NCBI GenBank assembly: GCA_018398765.1 | Contig: JAHBMJ010000104.1 | Span: forward strand, 1 to 57,051 | Length of the DNA stretch: 57,051 nt | Direction of reading: 5' to 3' | From: Chromera velia | Taxonomy: Eukaryota > Sar > Chromeraceae | Shown here: positions 37,357 through 50,099 of the stretch, piece by piece | Position numbering within the stretch: the first letter of the stretch is position 1 | How the letters are laid out: every line of letters begins with the position of its first letter | The notes under the pieces: model-generated | Seen by the model: only the letters and a program-made list of their open reading frames with translations | Told to the model about the DNA's origin: nothing | The model's database searches: none | Position numbers and translations under genes: made by a program

Positions 37357-37833
37357 ATGCCTTCTTCGGCATTTGCTAAATACTTCCTACCCCTTAGTCA
37401 TGACCAGTGCACTGCCTACTCCTGCTTCCTCCCAGCCCTCCCCCTGCACTCCTCTGATCCTCTGAATGCATACGCTTGCCGCTTTCAGTTGGGCAATCTG
37501 CAGTTGGGCTCGGATCCGGCCATACGTCTTACTCACGTGTTGCCCTCATTTCTCACTCAATCGCTCTACCACCCTCTTCAAAAACATCTGTGCCTCCTCC
37601 TCTATCGTCCCGTCGACCGCACTCACGAGTGGAGTGAAGTCGCATCCTCTGTCCGCGCTTGCCTGCCCATGTTTCCTCTTCTTTTCTTCTGCTGCTGCTT
37701 TGAGGGCTTAAGTCCAGGTCACCTTCTCCCTCGAGGCGGCGTGTGGGTTTATCACCCTGGTATCGAAAATTGCCAGCCTTTGTGGAGCGTAGGCCCCCCG
37801 GACTTGGAAGTCCCCCCTAATGATAGAACTTAA
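37357..37833 (+). other. Unassigned 158-codon open frame
   Basis: An ATG-initiated frame of 158 codons in a locally GC-richer island between AT-rich DNA and the displaced 38-bp repeat. Composition is Leu/Pro/Ser/Cys-rich with no recognisable motif. It could be a fragment of a transposed gene or chance in pyrimidine-rich DNA. No splice partners found. Confidence 0.2.
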
Positions 37834-37887
37834 AATGGTTTGAATAGTTATGAATGGTTATGGAATAGTATAAGAACAAACCAAAAC

Positions 37888-38036
37888 TCCTATATATGAA
37901 GATAAATACGCAAACATTAAACTTCTCTTCACTTTCATCTTTCGTGCTTAATTGAATGGCGAACTCGCCACTTCTATCTTTCTGTCTGTTTGCATGATAG
38001 TCTTTCCACTTTCATCGTCCAGACTCCAGACAGTCT
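37888..38036. repeat. Displaced copy of the left edge of the 38-bp minisatellite
   Basis: The sequence from TCCTATATATGAAGATAAA through about two 38-bp-like units matches 35402 onward (TCCTATATGAAGATAAACAC, then AACTTCTCTCCACTTTCA). The array border is therefore present twice in direct orientation about 2.5 kb apart. Confidence 0.75.
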
Positions 38037-38442
38037 TTTTGCAAGACGGCCCTGAGGATTAATACTAAGAGGCTTTGGTCGAGACGATTTTTTGCTGGGC
38101 CCCGGCATGCCACTGGAGCCTGTGGAAGTGGCATCCTGCATTGTGCATATGCAACATGCAGTTGATGCAATAGTCGCTGTGAACACAACGGTTCGCAATT
38201 CAATGTGCAACACGTACTGTGGTGACAGCGTGGTCCAACTTTGCTGTAACTATATATTTGCATCGATATGTACTGGAGCATTCCCCATGATGGATCATGC
38301 GTGTCATCAGAGACCAGCCCGGGGTCGTTTCTCTGCATGACGAAGCTCCCCACTTGCAGTGCTGAAGACAGTCTGTCAGAGGTAAAGACGAGAGAGTGTT
38401 GTTTGAATTGCCGCACTCAACTGTACTCCCATCTCAGGCAAA

Positions 38443-39357
38443 ATGTCGCAAGGAGGCCAACAGCAGGGAGATTTCAGCAGCAAATCCTTCAGTTTGCTGA
38501 CTTACAATGTCAATTTTTCGATTTGTAAGATCCGAAATGGACAACTGAAAGCAAGGTCTTCGGCCTGCAAAGTGTTACAGGCCTTGAAGGAAGTTCTCCC
38601 CGACGCGATTGCCCTTCAAGAGACAAACGAGGGCTGGGAAGCCCTATGGTCAGGAGACGATTTCCTGTCTGGCTCCTACCAAGGTGTGTGGCATCACAGG
38701 GGTGCTGCAGGGGGGCAAGCTTTTCTGCTCAAGAAGGAAAATGGTTGGCAAATTACAGACCACAGAATGGTGAACACGAGAAGACACGTGGAGGGAAGCT
38801 GGTTTGAACAACTGACGGTCTTGCTTACCCGGACAGCCCCTCCACCTGTCGTGTCTTCTGAAAAACAGAACAGTCTACCCCATTCGACTTCAGATACGCA
38901 GATCCGAATTGTTTGCGTGCACTTGCGACCGCCAAAGGGATGGATGGCCGCAACCAGTCAGACCCGGGCGGACGAATTGGAGTACACTCTTCAAAATTGG
39001 AACGTTGACGAGACACAGGGCACAGAATCGACAGACATGGGAAGACCCGCACTCGTGTGTGGAGATTTCAACGAGTGCGAAGGCTACAAGGCGCTTGCGC
39101 TACTGCAGTCGAAATACGGTCTCCGCAACGGACTCGCAGAGCACGATCCGCAGAAGGAGACAATGAGCGTCGATGTGCCATTGCTCTGGGGCCTCTTCAC
39201 CTGGCACCGAACGTTCCGGTTGGACCACATCTTTTACAGTCCACTCCAACTAAGCTGCGATGAGTGCCGTGTGGTAAGGGGGTACGAGGAAGGAGCAAGC
39301 GACCACCAACCAGTTGTCGGGGTGTTTACACTCAACCAAATCTCGTCGCCGACATAA
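38443..39357 (+). CDS. Endonuclease/exonuclease/phosphatase (EEP) family protein, 304 aa
   Basis: One intact intronless frame from ATG to UAA. All hallmark residues of the DNase I-like/EEP fold are in order: Asn22 (LLTYNVNF), Glu60 (AIALQETN), His160 (VCVHLRP), Asp208 and Asn210 (VCGDFNE), Asp261 (LDHIFYS), Asp287-His288 (SDHQPV). This predicts a metal-dependent phosphodiesterase. The family includes AP endonucleases, deadenylases, inositol phosphatases and TDP2-like enzymes, and the sequence alone does not choose between them; the length of about 300 aa and the YNVNF and SDHQPV motifs suit the TDP2/deadenylase-like side. There is no signal peptide or membrane segment, so a soluble intracellular protein is likely. 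A 5-prime leader intron is possible, since CTCAG lies seven bases before the ATG. Absence of introns contrasts with neighbouring genes. It is not part of a LINE: no RT follows in the next 8 kb. Confidence 0.88.
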   Translation: MSQGGQQQGDFSSKSFSLLTYNVNFSICKIRNGQLKARSSACKVLQALKEVLPDAIALQETNEGWEALWSGDDFLSGSYQGVWHHRGAAGGQAFLLKKENGWQITDHRMVNTRRHVEGSWFEQLTVLLTRTAPPPVVSSEKQNSLPHSTSDTQIRIVCVHLRPPKGWMAATSQTRADELEYTLQNWNVDETQGTESTDMGRPALVCGDFNECEGYKALALLQSKYGLRNGLAEHDPQKETMSVDVPLLWGLFTWHRTFRLDHIFYSPLQLSCDECRVVRGYEEGASDHQPVVGVFTLNQISSPT

Positions 39358-40077
39358 ATCGAGTCACGATAAGTAATAGAACATCAGATTGATTGATTGA
39401 CTGTACGCATGCACATTCTCTGTGGTCCAAGCAAAGTTGCACCACCCTCGTAAGACGTTTGCTTAAATCCTCTGCGGTGTCTGCTTTTCTAACTCCATGC
39501 GCGGAATGGCAATACTGTGCCAACTGTGCTTGGGGTTCAAATGTCAATCCAGCCGGTTGACATATGCATGAACGGCTTGGAGAATTCATCGAATGTCGCC
39601 AGCTGCACGCGGAACGCAACGATGCTTCCTTTCCCCCCTTTTCAAACTTCCACTCTTTTTCCCCTGCTTTTTGACCTTGCAATGCGGTCTTTCCCTACCC
39701 TCGAGATGTCATATTGACCCTCCTTTTGTTTTTGTCTCTCAGCAGTCTCAACCTAGCAGTGCCGGACTGTGCTACGGCTATAATGCTGCATCTTGTTCTG
39801 CACGTTTTGCTCACTGGCTGCCTTCCGTATTAAGTTCGCCATGCAGGTCCTGCTGCGACTCCTGCATTGCAAGTTTTTGGCTCGCTTCTCTGTCCATCAA
39901 GCCTGTCTTACCTTCTGGTGGACTTCTTTCCATCTATTCTTTACCTATTGTCACCCATGGTTGTTATTCTTCATTCTTCTTAACAATTTAAACTCTATTT
40001 ATAGTGATTTTTCTTTGAATTCGATAGGCCTATATATAACCACCCGAGCCCAACAGAGGCTAGGGGTTAAGTCTTCT
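39358..40077. other. Intergenic, nothing recognised
   Basis: No exon chain or domain seen. Open frames near 39500-40000 are Ser/Cys/Phe-rich and lie in pyrimidine-rich DNA. Confidence 0.4.
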
Positions 40078-40192
40078 ATCATCATCATCAATGACCTCAT
40101 CATCATCATCATCATACGCCATCGCCATCGGCCTATAAATAGGCGTCTAGCGTTCGGCGGCAACGCACGATCGAGTCAGTTCGGTTCTTTAT
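40078..40192 (-). repeat. tRNA-like short interspersed repeat, copy 1 (truncated head)
   Basis: It shares with 45385-45516 the block GCCATCGCCATCGG, AATAGGCGTCTAG, TTCGGCGGCAACGCAC and CTTTATA. Read on the minus strand the unit ends in an (ATG/ATC)-type simple tail. This copy lacks about nine bases that form the box-A-like part in copy 2. Confidence 0.55.
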
Positions 40193-40920
40193 ACCAGCAG
40201 TTCACTTTAATTTATACTTAATTCAAACCAGGATGCTTCTTTTCAAACTTTTCTACTTCCGGAGCAGCATGTTTGCGCATGAATGATGCTGATTCATGAG
40301 ACGTAGTCTGCTACCCATGCCAAGCTACTTCATAGCCCCAGCTCCGTCCTTGTCTATACTTTGCTAAAATTTGCTTTACACGGCAATGACCTATGCTTTG
40401 TTTTTAATTCTTTTAATTAATTAACATAAATGTACATATATATTACCAACTATATTCAAGTATATTGACGTATACTAGGATATATAATTTGATTGATTGG
40501 TTCATTGACTGAAACACAAATAAGGCATATGGGCTACACTCAGCTACAAAAAAAGGCAAGAGATAATTAGAGATTACATATGAAGAAGCAAAAAGGTTGA
40601 ATTAAGTTGTGTAATAGAGTTCACAAAAGTTTAAAACGTGCCTAACTTCTCTTTATACTATCATTGATATATTTTTTTTTTAGTGTCATAATATTGATGC
40701 ATGTGCGGTAGCGGTGGTACGAATGTATATGGGGTTGATCTCGTAAATTGCATGACATACGTCTACTATACTTACTGTGGGCCAGGGAATCCCGCAAATC
40801 CACTAGGGGGGCACTTACCTCCATTGATCCTTCACCATCTTTCGCAAAACATGCTCTCCATATAGCTGCTCATACGGAGTTCGTACGGGAATTGATGCAT
40901 ACGGCATGCCACATGATTCT
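40193..40920. other. Intergenic AT-rich stretch, nothing recognised
   Basis: AT-rich from 40380 to 40740. No supported exon or repeat beyond short A/T runs. Confidence 0.5.
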
Positions 40921-41295
40921 GACGCACGCCGTGCCGCAACTCTGAATTTATCCGGCTGGGAACATTTGATGGCCAGGCCAGATAGGCTAAGACAGGCCTG
41001 ATGCACGCCGTGCCGCGACTTTAAAATTATATCTGGCTGGGAATATTTGACGGGCCGCCGGGGCTTTTTGACAGGCCATAAATATTTTACAGGCCAGACA
41101 ATATGATGATCGAGGGTCCCACAACCCAGACGGGCCTGCGATTTTGACAGGCCATACAGGGATATTCGACAGGCATGGTGATCTTCACCGGCTCACTTTT
41201 TTGACGGGCCAACTATATTTTGACGACCAACGATATTTGACGGACCAGGTGATCTTGCATAACCGCGGCTCACTTTTTTGACAGGCCAGCTAGTG
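40921..41295. repeat. GACRGGCC-rich degenerate array preceded by a direct repeat
   Basis: Two copies of GCACGCCGTGCCGC followed by TATCYGGCTGGGAAYATTTGA lie at about 40924 and 41002. From 41040 to 41295 the motif TTTGACRGGCC or a variant recurs about ten times with irregular 20-40 nt spacing. No coding potential. Confidence 0.6.
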
Positions 41296-41746
41296 TTTAA
41301 TTGTTAATTGCGCACGCAGCAAAACACGCGGGCGCCGCCATGGCGCCGCCGCGCTGATTTCATGCAGAAGCTTCGACTGCATGCATGACTCTGACTCATT
41401 GTGAGATTCAATTGTATTAAAGGCCGCTCAGAAGGCGAGTCTGCAAGTCAGACCTCCAGTTGTAATCATTTGGATAACGAATTTTCTGGAGAAGTGGCCT
41501 TCCTTGCACCATCAAGTGCTTTCTCGGTGAAAATCAGTGACCTCCCTTCTGTCCAATTTGTTGGTGCATGCACGCGTGTTGTATTACTCAGACTGTACGG
41601 AATATATATCTCTCTTGGCTAGCTCTCCACTTTGAGTCGGGCCTCACCTTTTCGGTGAGTTGTCCCTTCTCTCTGTGTAACTCAGGCATTCATTGGAAGT
41701 ACGCAGCGAATCTGTTCGCTGAGACATCTTCTCTGTATTGCTTGCC

Positions 41747-43889
41747 ATGCGGAGACGGCCATGTAGACGGGCGTGTCTCGTCCTGGTTGGCGCCTTCCTT
41801 CCCTCACTTCTCGCCCTTCCTCGTCTCTCTTCGCCCCCCCTCCCCCCCTTCTCCTTCACATTTCCATACAAAAGCCCCCCAGAAGATGGGAGCAACGGCC
41901 TCAGAGACGCCCCCCGACCCACACGGAGACGGCCAAGAAGAACGACGACGCAACTCGACTCACTTCCCGTCTCCGTCTCCGTCTCCAGAGCGGGAGACGG
42001 CACCGAGGCCTGGGCCGCTTCCCCTGTACCCCTCTTGTCGCTCTCTATCCCCTCAATAGATCGCACAGCATCACTATTCCCCACCCGGGCGGCTGAATAC
42101 GCGTCAAAATTCTCACCTTCATCAAGTTTTATAATTGCCGGCAGACCGGGGGGGGCGGGCGAAGGTGCCTCGGGTTTCGGGAAGGTTCTGCGAAAAGGAA
42201 AGGAGACGGCGCAGCCGAAGTCCAAGGAGCCTGTGGGAAGGGCAGTTGTCGTACAGAGAGTGAAAGAGAGGGAGAAGCTGAATCAGAGCGCGACGACGTG
42301 CACAGATTTCGAGCGTGAACTTTATGGAGAGTGTCAGTTTGGGTTGACTGGGAATTGATCGATGTATGCACAGACAATCTTCATGTTCAAAGAAGCAATT
42401 CAGGAGGGACACAGATAGCGTGCTGGTATACTAATCACCAGAAAAGATCGTTTGACAGGGGCTGCATGTGTGGATGGGGCTGAGCAGTTGGTGAAAGGAA
42501 AAGATCAAGTCTCAATGCAAGTGTTTGTGTCTCATGAATCCGTGTGCTCTTTCATGCCATATCCGTCTAATGATGCTCTCCACATAGAGACGAACACGGA
42601 GATATGTTGCACTCTGACATTGCAAGTGTCCCACAAACTTAATCCAGTTGTCATTGAGGCGGGGGAAGACTGAAAGGGGAGAGGTTAGAAAAACATTTTG
42701 AGACGAAGCCGACAGAATTTGACAATCCTCCCCATGCACATATTCAGCCCTGCTTGCCCGTCTGCCTCCCTGCCTGCCTGCCTGCAGGGTCACCTGAATG
42801 TCTGGGTGTACGCAACGACCTCCTTGCCCCTTGTCCTGTTGGGAAAGGCCTTCTGCAGCGCTCCTGTGTTGCTTCACAGGTTGGTGTTTGCGTTGCTGTA
42901 TGAATTTTTTATGTCAAGTGATGGTTTTATGTGTTCGTCTTTCCTTTATTTGCAAGTCCTGAAGGTGTGCATGTGCGTGCGTGCTTGCTTTTTCACTTGA
43001 TTGAATGAACGTCGCAGGACGACCACCCAGACGTGTTTGATGCTCCTTGGGACTTCGGTTCGACTTCTCTGGAGTCTGCCCGAAAGATTCTCAAATCGGT
43101 CGTCGCATCTCTGGCAGAACCGCCGCGCGAAATGGAGGGGAGTGGGGTCGGGCGTGTGAGGGGGCAAGCTGTGGGCCAAACAAAGAAGGTTGTCGACTCT
43201 GTGCGGGAGGTGACGGTGCAGAAAGGGGATGAGTCTGAGGAACGGTTCGCGTGCTTCTTCGCTCTGCATGTTTTTCATGCTTTTTCTCTCAGTTTCGTTG
43301 AGCCTGCTTATCTCTCGCTCCCGACATCTCTTCTTCTTTGTGTGTCTGTGTGTGTGTGTGTGTTTGGTGCTCTTGGCGTTCCCCTTCTCTCTCGTTTTAC
43401 TCTTCCTTTCTCGCTTCTTCGCTGGTTTCATCGCCCCTTTTTGTCACTAAAGCATCTTTCTGGGGACATCCATCATCTCCTACCACTACTGACCCCACAT
43501 TCTCTCTTTCCATCCATCCCCCCCTCTCTGGCTCACCCCCCTTGAGAAAAAGAAAAAAAAGAAAGCTCCGCCCTTTCTATCATATTTCTCTTCATGCAAC
43601 CACGCAGATATCTGAGGTTTGAAGTCCAAAGCCGACTCTTCGGCCTCTTCCCCGTGACTGACGACTGGGAGTTTTTCTTCACCCCCTCGGACACGATCGT
43701 CCAATTTCGGGGGCAGAGGAGAGGGGGGGTCCCGGTAAGTCGGCAGGGAAGTGCGTGGCTGTCTGACTGTGTCGTCCTTTGTCTCTGTGTCTGCGTGTGT
43801 GCATTTTTACGTTCACGTGTCTACTTGTGAGTATGTCCTTTTCCGTCTGGCTGCGTGTCTTCAATTGCCGCTTCACGTGTGAGTTATTT

Positions 43890-43962
<73 letters not shown>

Positions 43963-45078
43963 AAACGACTGAAAGAAGAGGCAAAAAAAGAGAACGGAAA
44001 AGCGAAGGAAGGAAAGAAGCGCAGAAAAAGAGACAGAAAGTTCATGCATCTGTCTCGTGTTATCGACTCCTTCTGTGTATTTGTGTGTGGGACTACCTAC
44101 CCATTGGCAAAAAATACACTGCATGTCTCTCTGTAGGATTTCGGGGCCAATAGGGAGAGATTGGACTCTGTCCGCATCGCCACCCGGTGGCAGAAGGTCC
44201 CCGTTTTGAGGGACAGACGCCGTGTGCTCTTTTTTATCGACTCTCCTTGGGACACTTTCGGACCTCCAACCAGTGGCACCGTGTTTGAAAGCTCACCGGA
44301 GCTGGAGTTTCTGATGCAGGTGCGAGTTGGCTTTTTCCATGTTCTTTGTTTCTTGCTTGAAATCCTTTCTCATTTTCTACCAGTGTTTTGCTCCGCTCGA
44401 GAAGACAAGATATTACTCTTGTATGCGGCACGCACTCATTCATAATCGAGTTCCGTGCGAGAAACAAAGACCGAAGGAGAAGTAAAGGAGCCGGAGAGCT
44501 CAGCAGGACGACTGGTGCAATCAGTTCACTCACGCTGATCGAAAGGCATGCGGATACAAAGTAGGGTGAGAGAGGTAGGACAACTAGAAGGATGTAAACG
44601 AAGAAACAAGTGCGCGGAGAATAAAAAGAAATAGAAAGAAAGGTTGCATGGTGCGAAAGACATCGATGGAGTTGAAAAGAACAACTAGTTTGTGAAGGTC
44701 GAGGTGTTATTCCGGCTGTCAATCTCATTTTCTGGTGTGCATGGCTCCGGTGAATTGATGGATAGGTGTACACGTGTATGCATTTATGGATTGGATTATA
44801 GGCCTGCACGGATATTTGTGCGTATGGGTGTGCGTTTGTGGATGCAGGAGGGTCTCCGCCAAGAGAGAGAGGCGCAAAAGATGAAGTCGTCCAATGGAGA
44901 TGCCCCATTCCAATTTGGTTTTTCTGCTTCCCCTTCTCCTTCTTCGTCCTCTCAGACGGAAGCTCAGCGTCAAGAGAAGGCCACAGAGGGCATGACGGCT
45001 GCTGAGAAGGAGAAGGAGAGGAGCCGGGAGCTCTTCGAGGAAGCTGCACGGCAAAGTTTTGAGGGGAAACGGGAATAG
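41747..45078 (+). CDS. DUF1499-domain protein, probably plastid-targeted (6 exons, 481 aa)
   Basis: Exons 41747-42332, 42788-42879, 43018-43244, 43608-43734, 44137-44319 and 44848-45078; all AG/GT with agreeing phases, ending in UAG. The leader MRRRPCRRACLVLVGAFLPS plus LLAL looks like a signal peptide, followed by about 120 residues rich in Ser/Pro/Arg, as in bipartite leaders for plastids bounded by extra membranes. The DUF1499 domain starts near CVASQDDHPD and continues through the WDF and ARKILKSVV segment, YLRFEVQSRLFG, DDWEFFF, VQFR and DFGANRERLDSVR, which is the family's conserved order. DUF1499 proteins occur in cyanobacteria and plastids; no reaction is established. C-terminal to the domain are about 40 residues of unknown role and a 76-residue Glu/Lys/Ser-rich tail. 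The exact 3-prime end of exon 1 is the least certain point; GTCAGT was chosen because it gives the phase needed by exon 2. Confidence 0.85.
43891..43959. repeat. (GT)n-(GA)n microsatellite in an intron
   Basis: About 20 nt of GT then about 48 nt of GA, in the intron between exons 4 and 5 of the DUF1499 gene. Confidence 0.95.
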
Positions 45079-45384
45079 GAGCCGTCTTTTGGAGTTGAAG
45101 TTTCATATATATGTGTTGTGTGTGCATCTACCAGCATTTCCACGTAAGTTTATAAATCATTCTAAGTGTGTTACATATTATTCGAAGCTAGCCTGATTGT
45201 GATTTTAAATTTGTTTACAATGTTTAGCTATGTGATTTCCAAGATCACTTCTTAATCATGCATTCTTAATTATTTGTTCTAGTAGGTAGTCATACATGCA
45301 TAAGGCGCCAAGGTGGTAGGTTTACTTCCAAGTTAACTTGGCAAGCTTATATTGATCGATAACCATTTAATAACATAAACTATC
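45079..45384. other. 3-prime flank of the DUF1499 gene
   Basis: AT-rich; no gene seen. It precedes the tRNA-like repeat. Confidence 0.5.
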
Positions 45385-45516
45385 ATCATTGATTGATTGA
45401 TTGATTGATCATTATCATTATAAGCCATCATCGATCGCCATCGGCGTAATGAATAGGCGTCTAGCCGCTCTACCATTCGGCGGCAACGCACGTATAAGGC
45501 AGCTCGGTTCTTTATA
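45385..45516 (-). repeat. tRNA-like short interspersed repeat, copy 2
   Basis: On the minus strand TGGTAGAGCGG (45465-45475) fits the RNA polymerase III box A consensus TRGYNNARNNG. About 28 nt downstream GATCGATGA matches the box B core GWTCRANNC at eight of nine positions. An (ATAATG) and (ATCA)n tail follows. These are features of a tRNA-derived SINE; no cloverleaf was verified. Confidence 0.55.
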
Positions 45517-45813
45517 TAAACTAAACTTAAGTAAACTAGTAACTAGTTTAAAAATTACTAGTAAAACTAGTTTTAAAAGCATTATTATATATGTAAGTTG
45601 AACAAATAATTTAATTCATATATTTAATTTCCTATAGACTCTACACTAGCTAGAGCTTTACACTGTATTAAAAAAAATCAGAAAATTACTCTAACTTTTT
45701 CTAAAAGATTTTATTAAAGATATCATCCGGGCCTAGATATTATTGCACTGGCAATTAAGGGACCCGAAATCTTTTAACTAGTCTTTTAATGCCTCTTTGA
45801 TTTCCAGTGTCTG

Positions 45814-46770
45814 CTAGTATGTAGAGTTAGTAAATGCCGTCGGTGATAAATGTTGTTATCAACACTAAACGTATAAATGGCACTGATCGACAACGACATT
45901 TATGTTTCAATACAGTGCCGACATTTCATAGTTTGCCTAATTTTGCCTAGACCAACAGTGTCAATCTTTGACAAAAGTATATCAAAGTTGCCAAACTAGA
46001 TGAACTGACGATAGTGACCAGATTTGATTTGATTTGACTTCAACCTCAAATCTACCTCAAATCTGGTCAGATTTGAGCTTGTATGAAGCTCAAATCAAAT
46101 CAAATCAAATCTGGTCACCAACTGACAATCAAAAAGCCGCGACAATACCTATTTGATTTCTTTAACAACTTTGGGGAGGCAATCGCTAGAGAGGCGACAC
46201 CTGTTTGGAACCACTCGTTCTCTATGCTGTTGAAGGACTAAGCATTTCCCGACTATGCCAGGGCAAACAGTTGATCAAGCTGCTCTGCTGGGATTTTCAT
46301 TAACACTTTCTATTCTTTTTCTGTCTAGTTTTCTATGTCACTGGAAAAAAAAGGGATGAATAGATTAAGTATACGATGGACGGATTGCACGATAAAGGAT
46401 GAAAATGGATCAATTAAAAGCCCACGAGGAATTCTTCGATCAATTTTTGTATATTGATACACACATACAGTATATGAGAGAGACATCTCGATCGATTGGG
46501 CCGCATTGAAAAATTAATTCATGTACATGCATGCATGTAAATTTAATACCAATCTAGATACTAATTAACTGCATGCATGCAAAAACGCACACGCATAAAA
46601 AAATTAACGCTTTTTGCGCGTGCGTTTTGCGCGTTTAATCTATTAATATCTATATACTGCACATTAAATGCCACTTTGGCTATAAAATGCCGTTTCAAAT
46701 GCCGATATCGGCACTAGAGGTGTTGCAAATGTCAACATTCGGCACTGACGGCATTTACCAACCCTACTAG
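45814..46770. mobile_element. Nonautonomous DNA element with imperfect terminal inverted repeats
   Basis: The left end CTAGTATGTAGAGTTAGTAA and the reverse complement of the right end (CTAGTAGGGTTGGTAAATGC) align with small gaps and continue into a shared GTAAATGCCGTC and AATGTTG. The inverted ends span about 45 nt with a few mismatches. The 957-bp interior has no coding frame, so mobilisation would depend on another element. Target-site duplication is unclear: TA or CTAG at each edge could be either site or element. Confidence 0.6.
46014..46118. repeat. Perfect 24-bp inverted repeat forming a 105-nt hairpin
   Basis: The arm 46014-46037 (GTGACCAGATTTGATTTGAT plus TTGA) is exactly complementary to the arm ending at 46118. 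The loop contains smaller palindromes based on CTCAAATCT/AGATTTGAG. AACTGAC lies just outside both arms (46003-46009 and 46120-46126), as a target duplication would. Confidence 0.8.
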
Positions 46771-47720
46771 TATACGTACATATATTTCAGGATATCTATA
46801 TTAATTTTTACTCTAATTACACTAAGCCGGAACGCTAGCCAAAACGCTCACTTCGAAATAATTTGAAATGGGCATAATCGTGACTGTCGATGTGACAGTA
46901 TGAGCATATGACTCAGAGCTAGACTCAGAGTTCATTCTCATGTATATGACAACACACTACGTCACTTCAAGTTTCTTCACCGTGCAGACGTGGTCCCAGA
47001 GATGGCAATCACCTTCACCTCCAAATTATAGTAGTACTATACTACATGCCATGCAGTGGTAAGCATAACTGAATTTATATTATCGAATCATATATGTATA
47101 TTCAACTTATAATATTAAATTATATTGCCGGAAGTTGGCCCCAAACTTAGGCAAAAAAAATAAATTCTAATATAATGAATAATAACTTTGAATGTTAATT
47201 AAGTTTTGATTGATTGTTTTAAGTTGGCCAAAGCAAATAAAAGCCAGTAACCCGGCCGCTGCCAAAGCTTTTTAAAAAGCCTCAAGTTTTTTAATTTTTA
47301 GCTAACTATACATGCTTGGTGATGCATACTTAAAAGATGTTGATAAAGAATACAGAGAGACAATGCAGTGAAAGATTCAAGGATGAAACATGACAGAATA
47401 TGTGATAGCTAAACGTACAAGAGATTAATAAGAGCTAGCTCTGGCGACAGATAGACATAGCGGGAAGGCCCTAGGGCGGAACATATCAATCAATGAATCA
47501 AAATCAATAAGAAAACTATATAAATTATTTATATTTCTTATAGCTTTATAATAAAATATTCCCGAAGTTGGATTAACTTGCATAAATATAGACTGTTACC
47601 ACTGAGATTAACTGACTGAAATTAATAATTTAGATTGATTTAGAAAGAATTTGAGACTATTGTACTCTATGCTAGACCATTCATGCTAGAGGAGCGATGA
47701 ACTCTAGGAACAATTCCGAA
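46771..47720. other. AT-rich intergenic stretch, no gene seen
   Basis: No open frame or splice chain of interest. Short palindromes and A/T runs only. Confidence 0.6.
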
Positions 47721-47755
47721 CAAACAGATAGACAGACAGACAGACAGACACACAC

Positions 47756-47788
<33 letters not shown>

Positions 47789-47803
47789 GAGACAGACAGA
47801 CAC

Positions 47804-47850
<47 letters not shown>

Positions 47851-47925
47851 CACAGACAGACAGACAGATAGACAGACAGACAGACACACAGACAGATAGA
47901 CAGACTATATTGTCTTTTTTTCACT

Positions 47926-47961
<36 letters not shown>
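47721..47961. repeat. (GACA)n array
   Basis: About 55 GACA units with ACAC and GATA variants and a short unique insert near 47905-47922. It borders the 5-prime side of the retroelement. The Cys-Leu-Ser-Val frames are artefacts. Confidence 0.95.
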
Positions 47962-48134
47962 GTCGTCACCCAAGAGCAACACGAGCAGCGAATGGATGCC
48001 TGGAACGGACAGCGCGAGGCACCCCGTTGCTGCATGTGCACTAAAGGTAAATACGGCTACAGAGGCACTAAACAGAACCCTGTCCATATGCTAACGGATG
48101 CACCACGTGTTCCAGCCTGCGTCAACAGCAACCC

Positions 48135-50072
<1,938 letters not shown>

Positions 50073-50099
50073 TGACCACCACCTTCACCGGCTCAGTCT

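Noticed and set aside
47667-48041. Cys-Leu-Ser-Val repeat frames
   Set aside because: Translation of the (GACA)n array.
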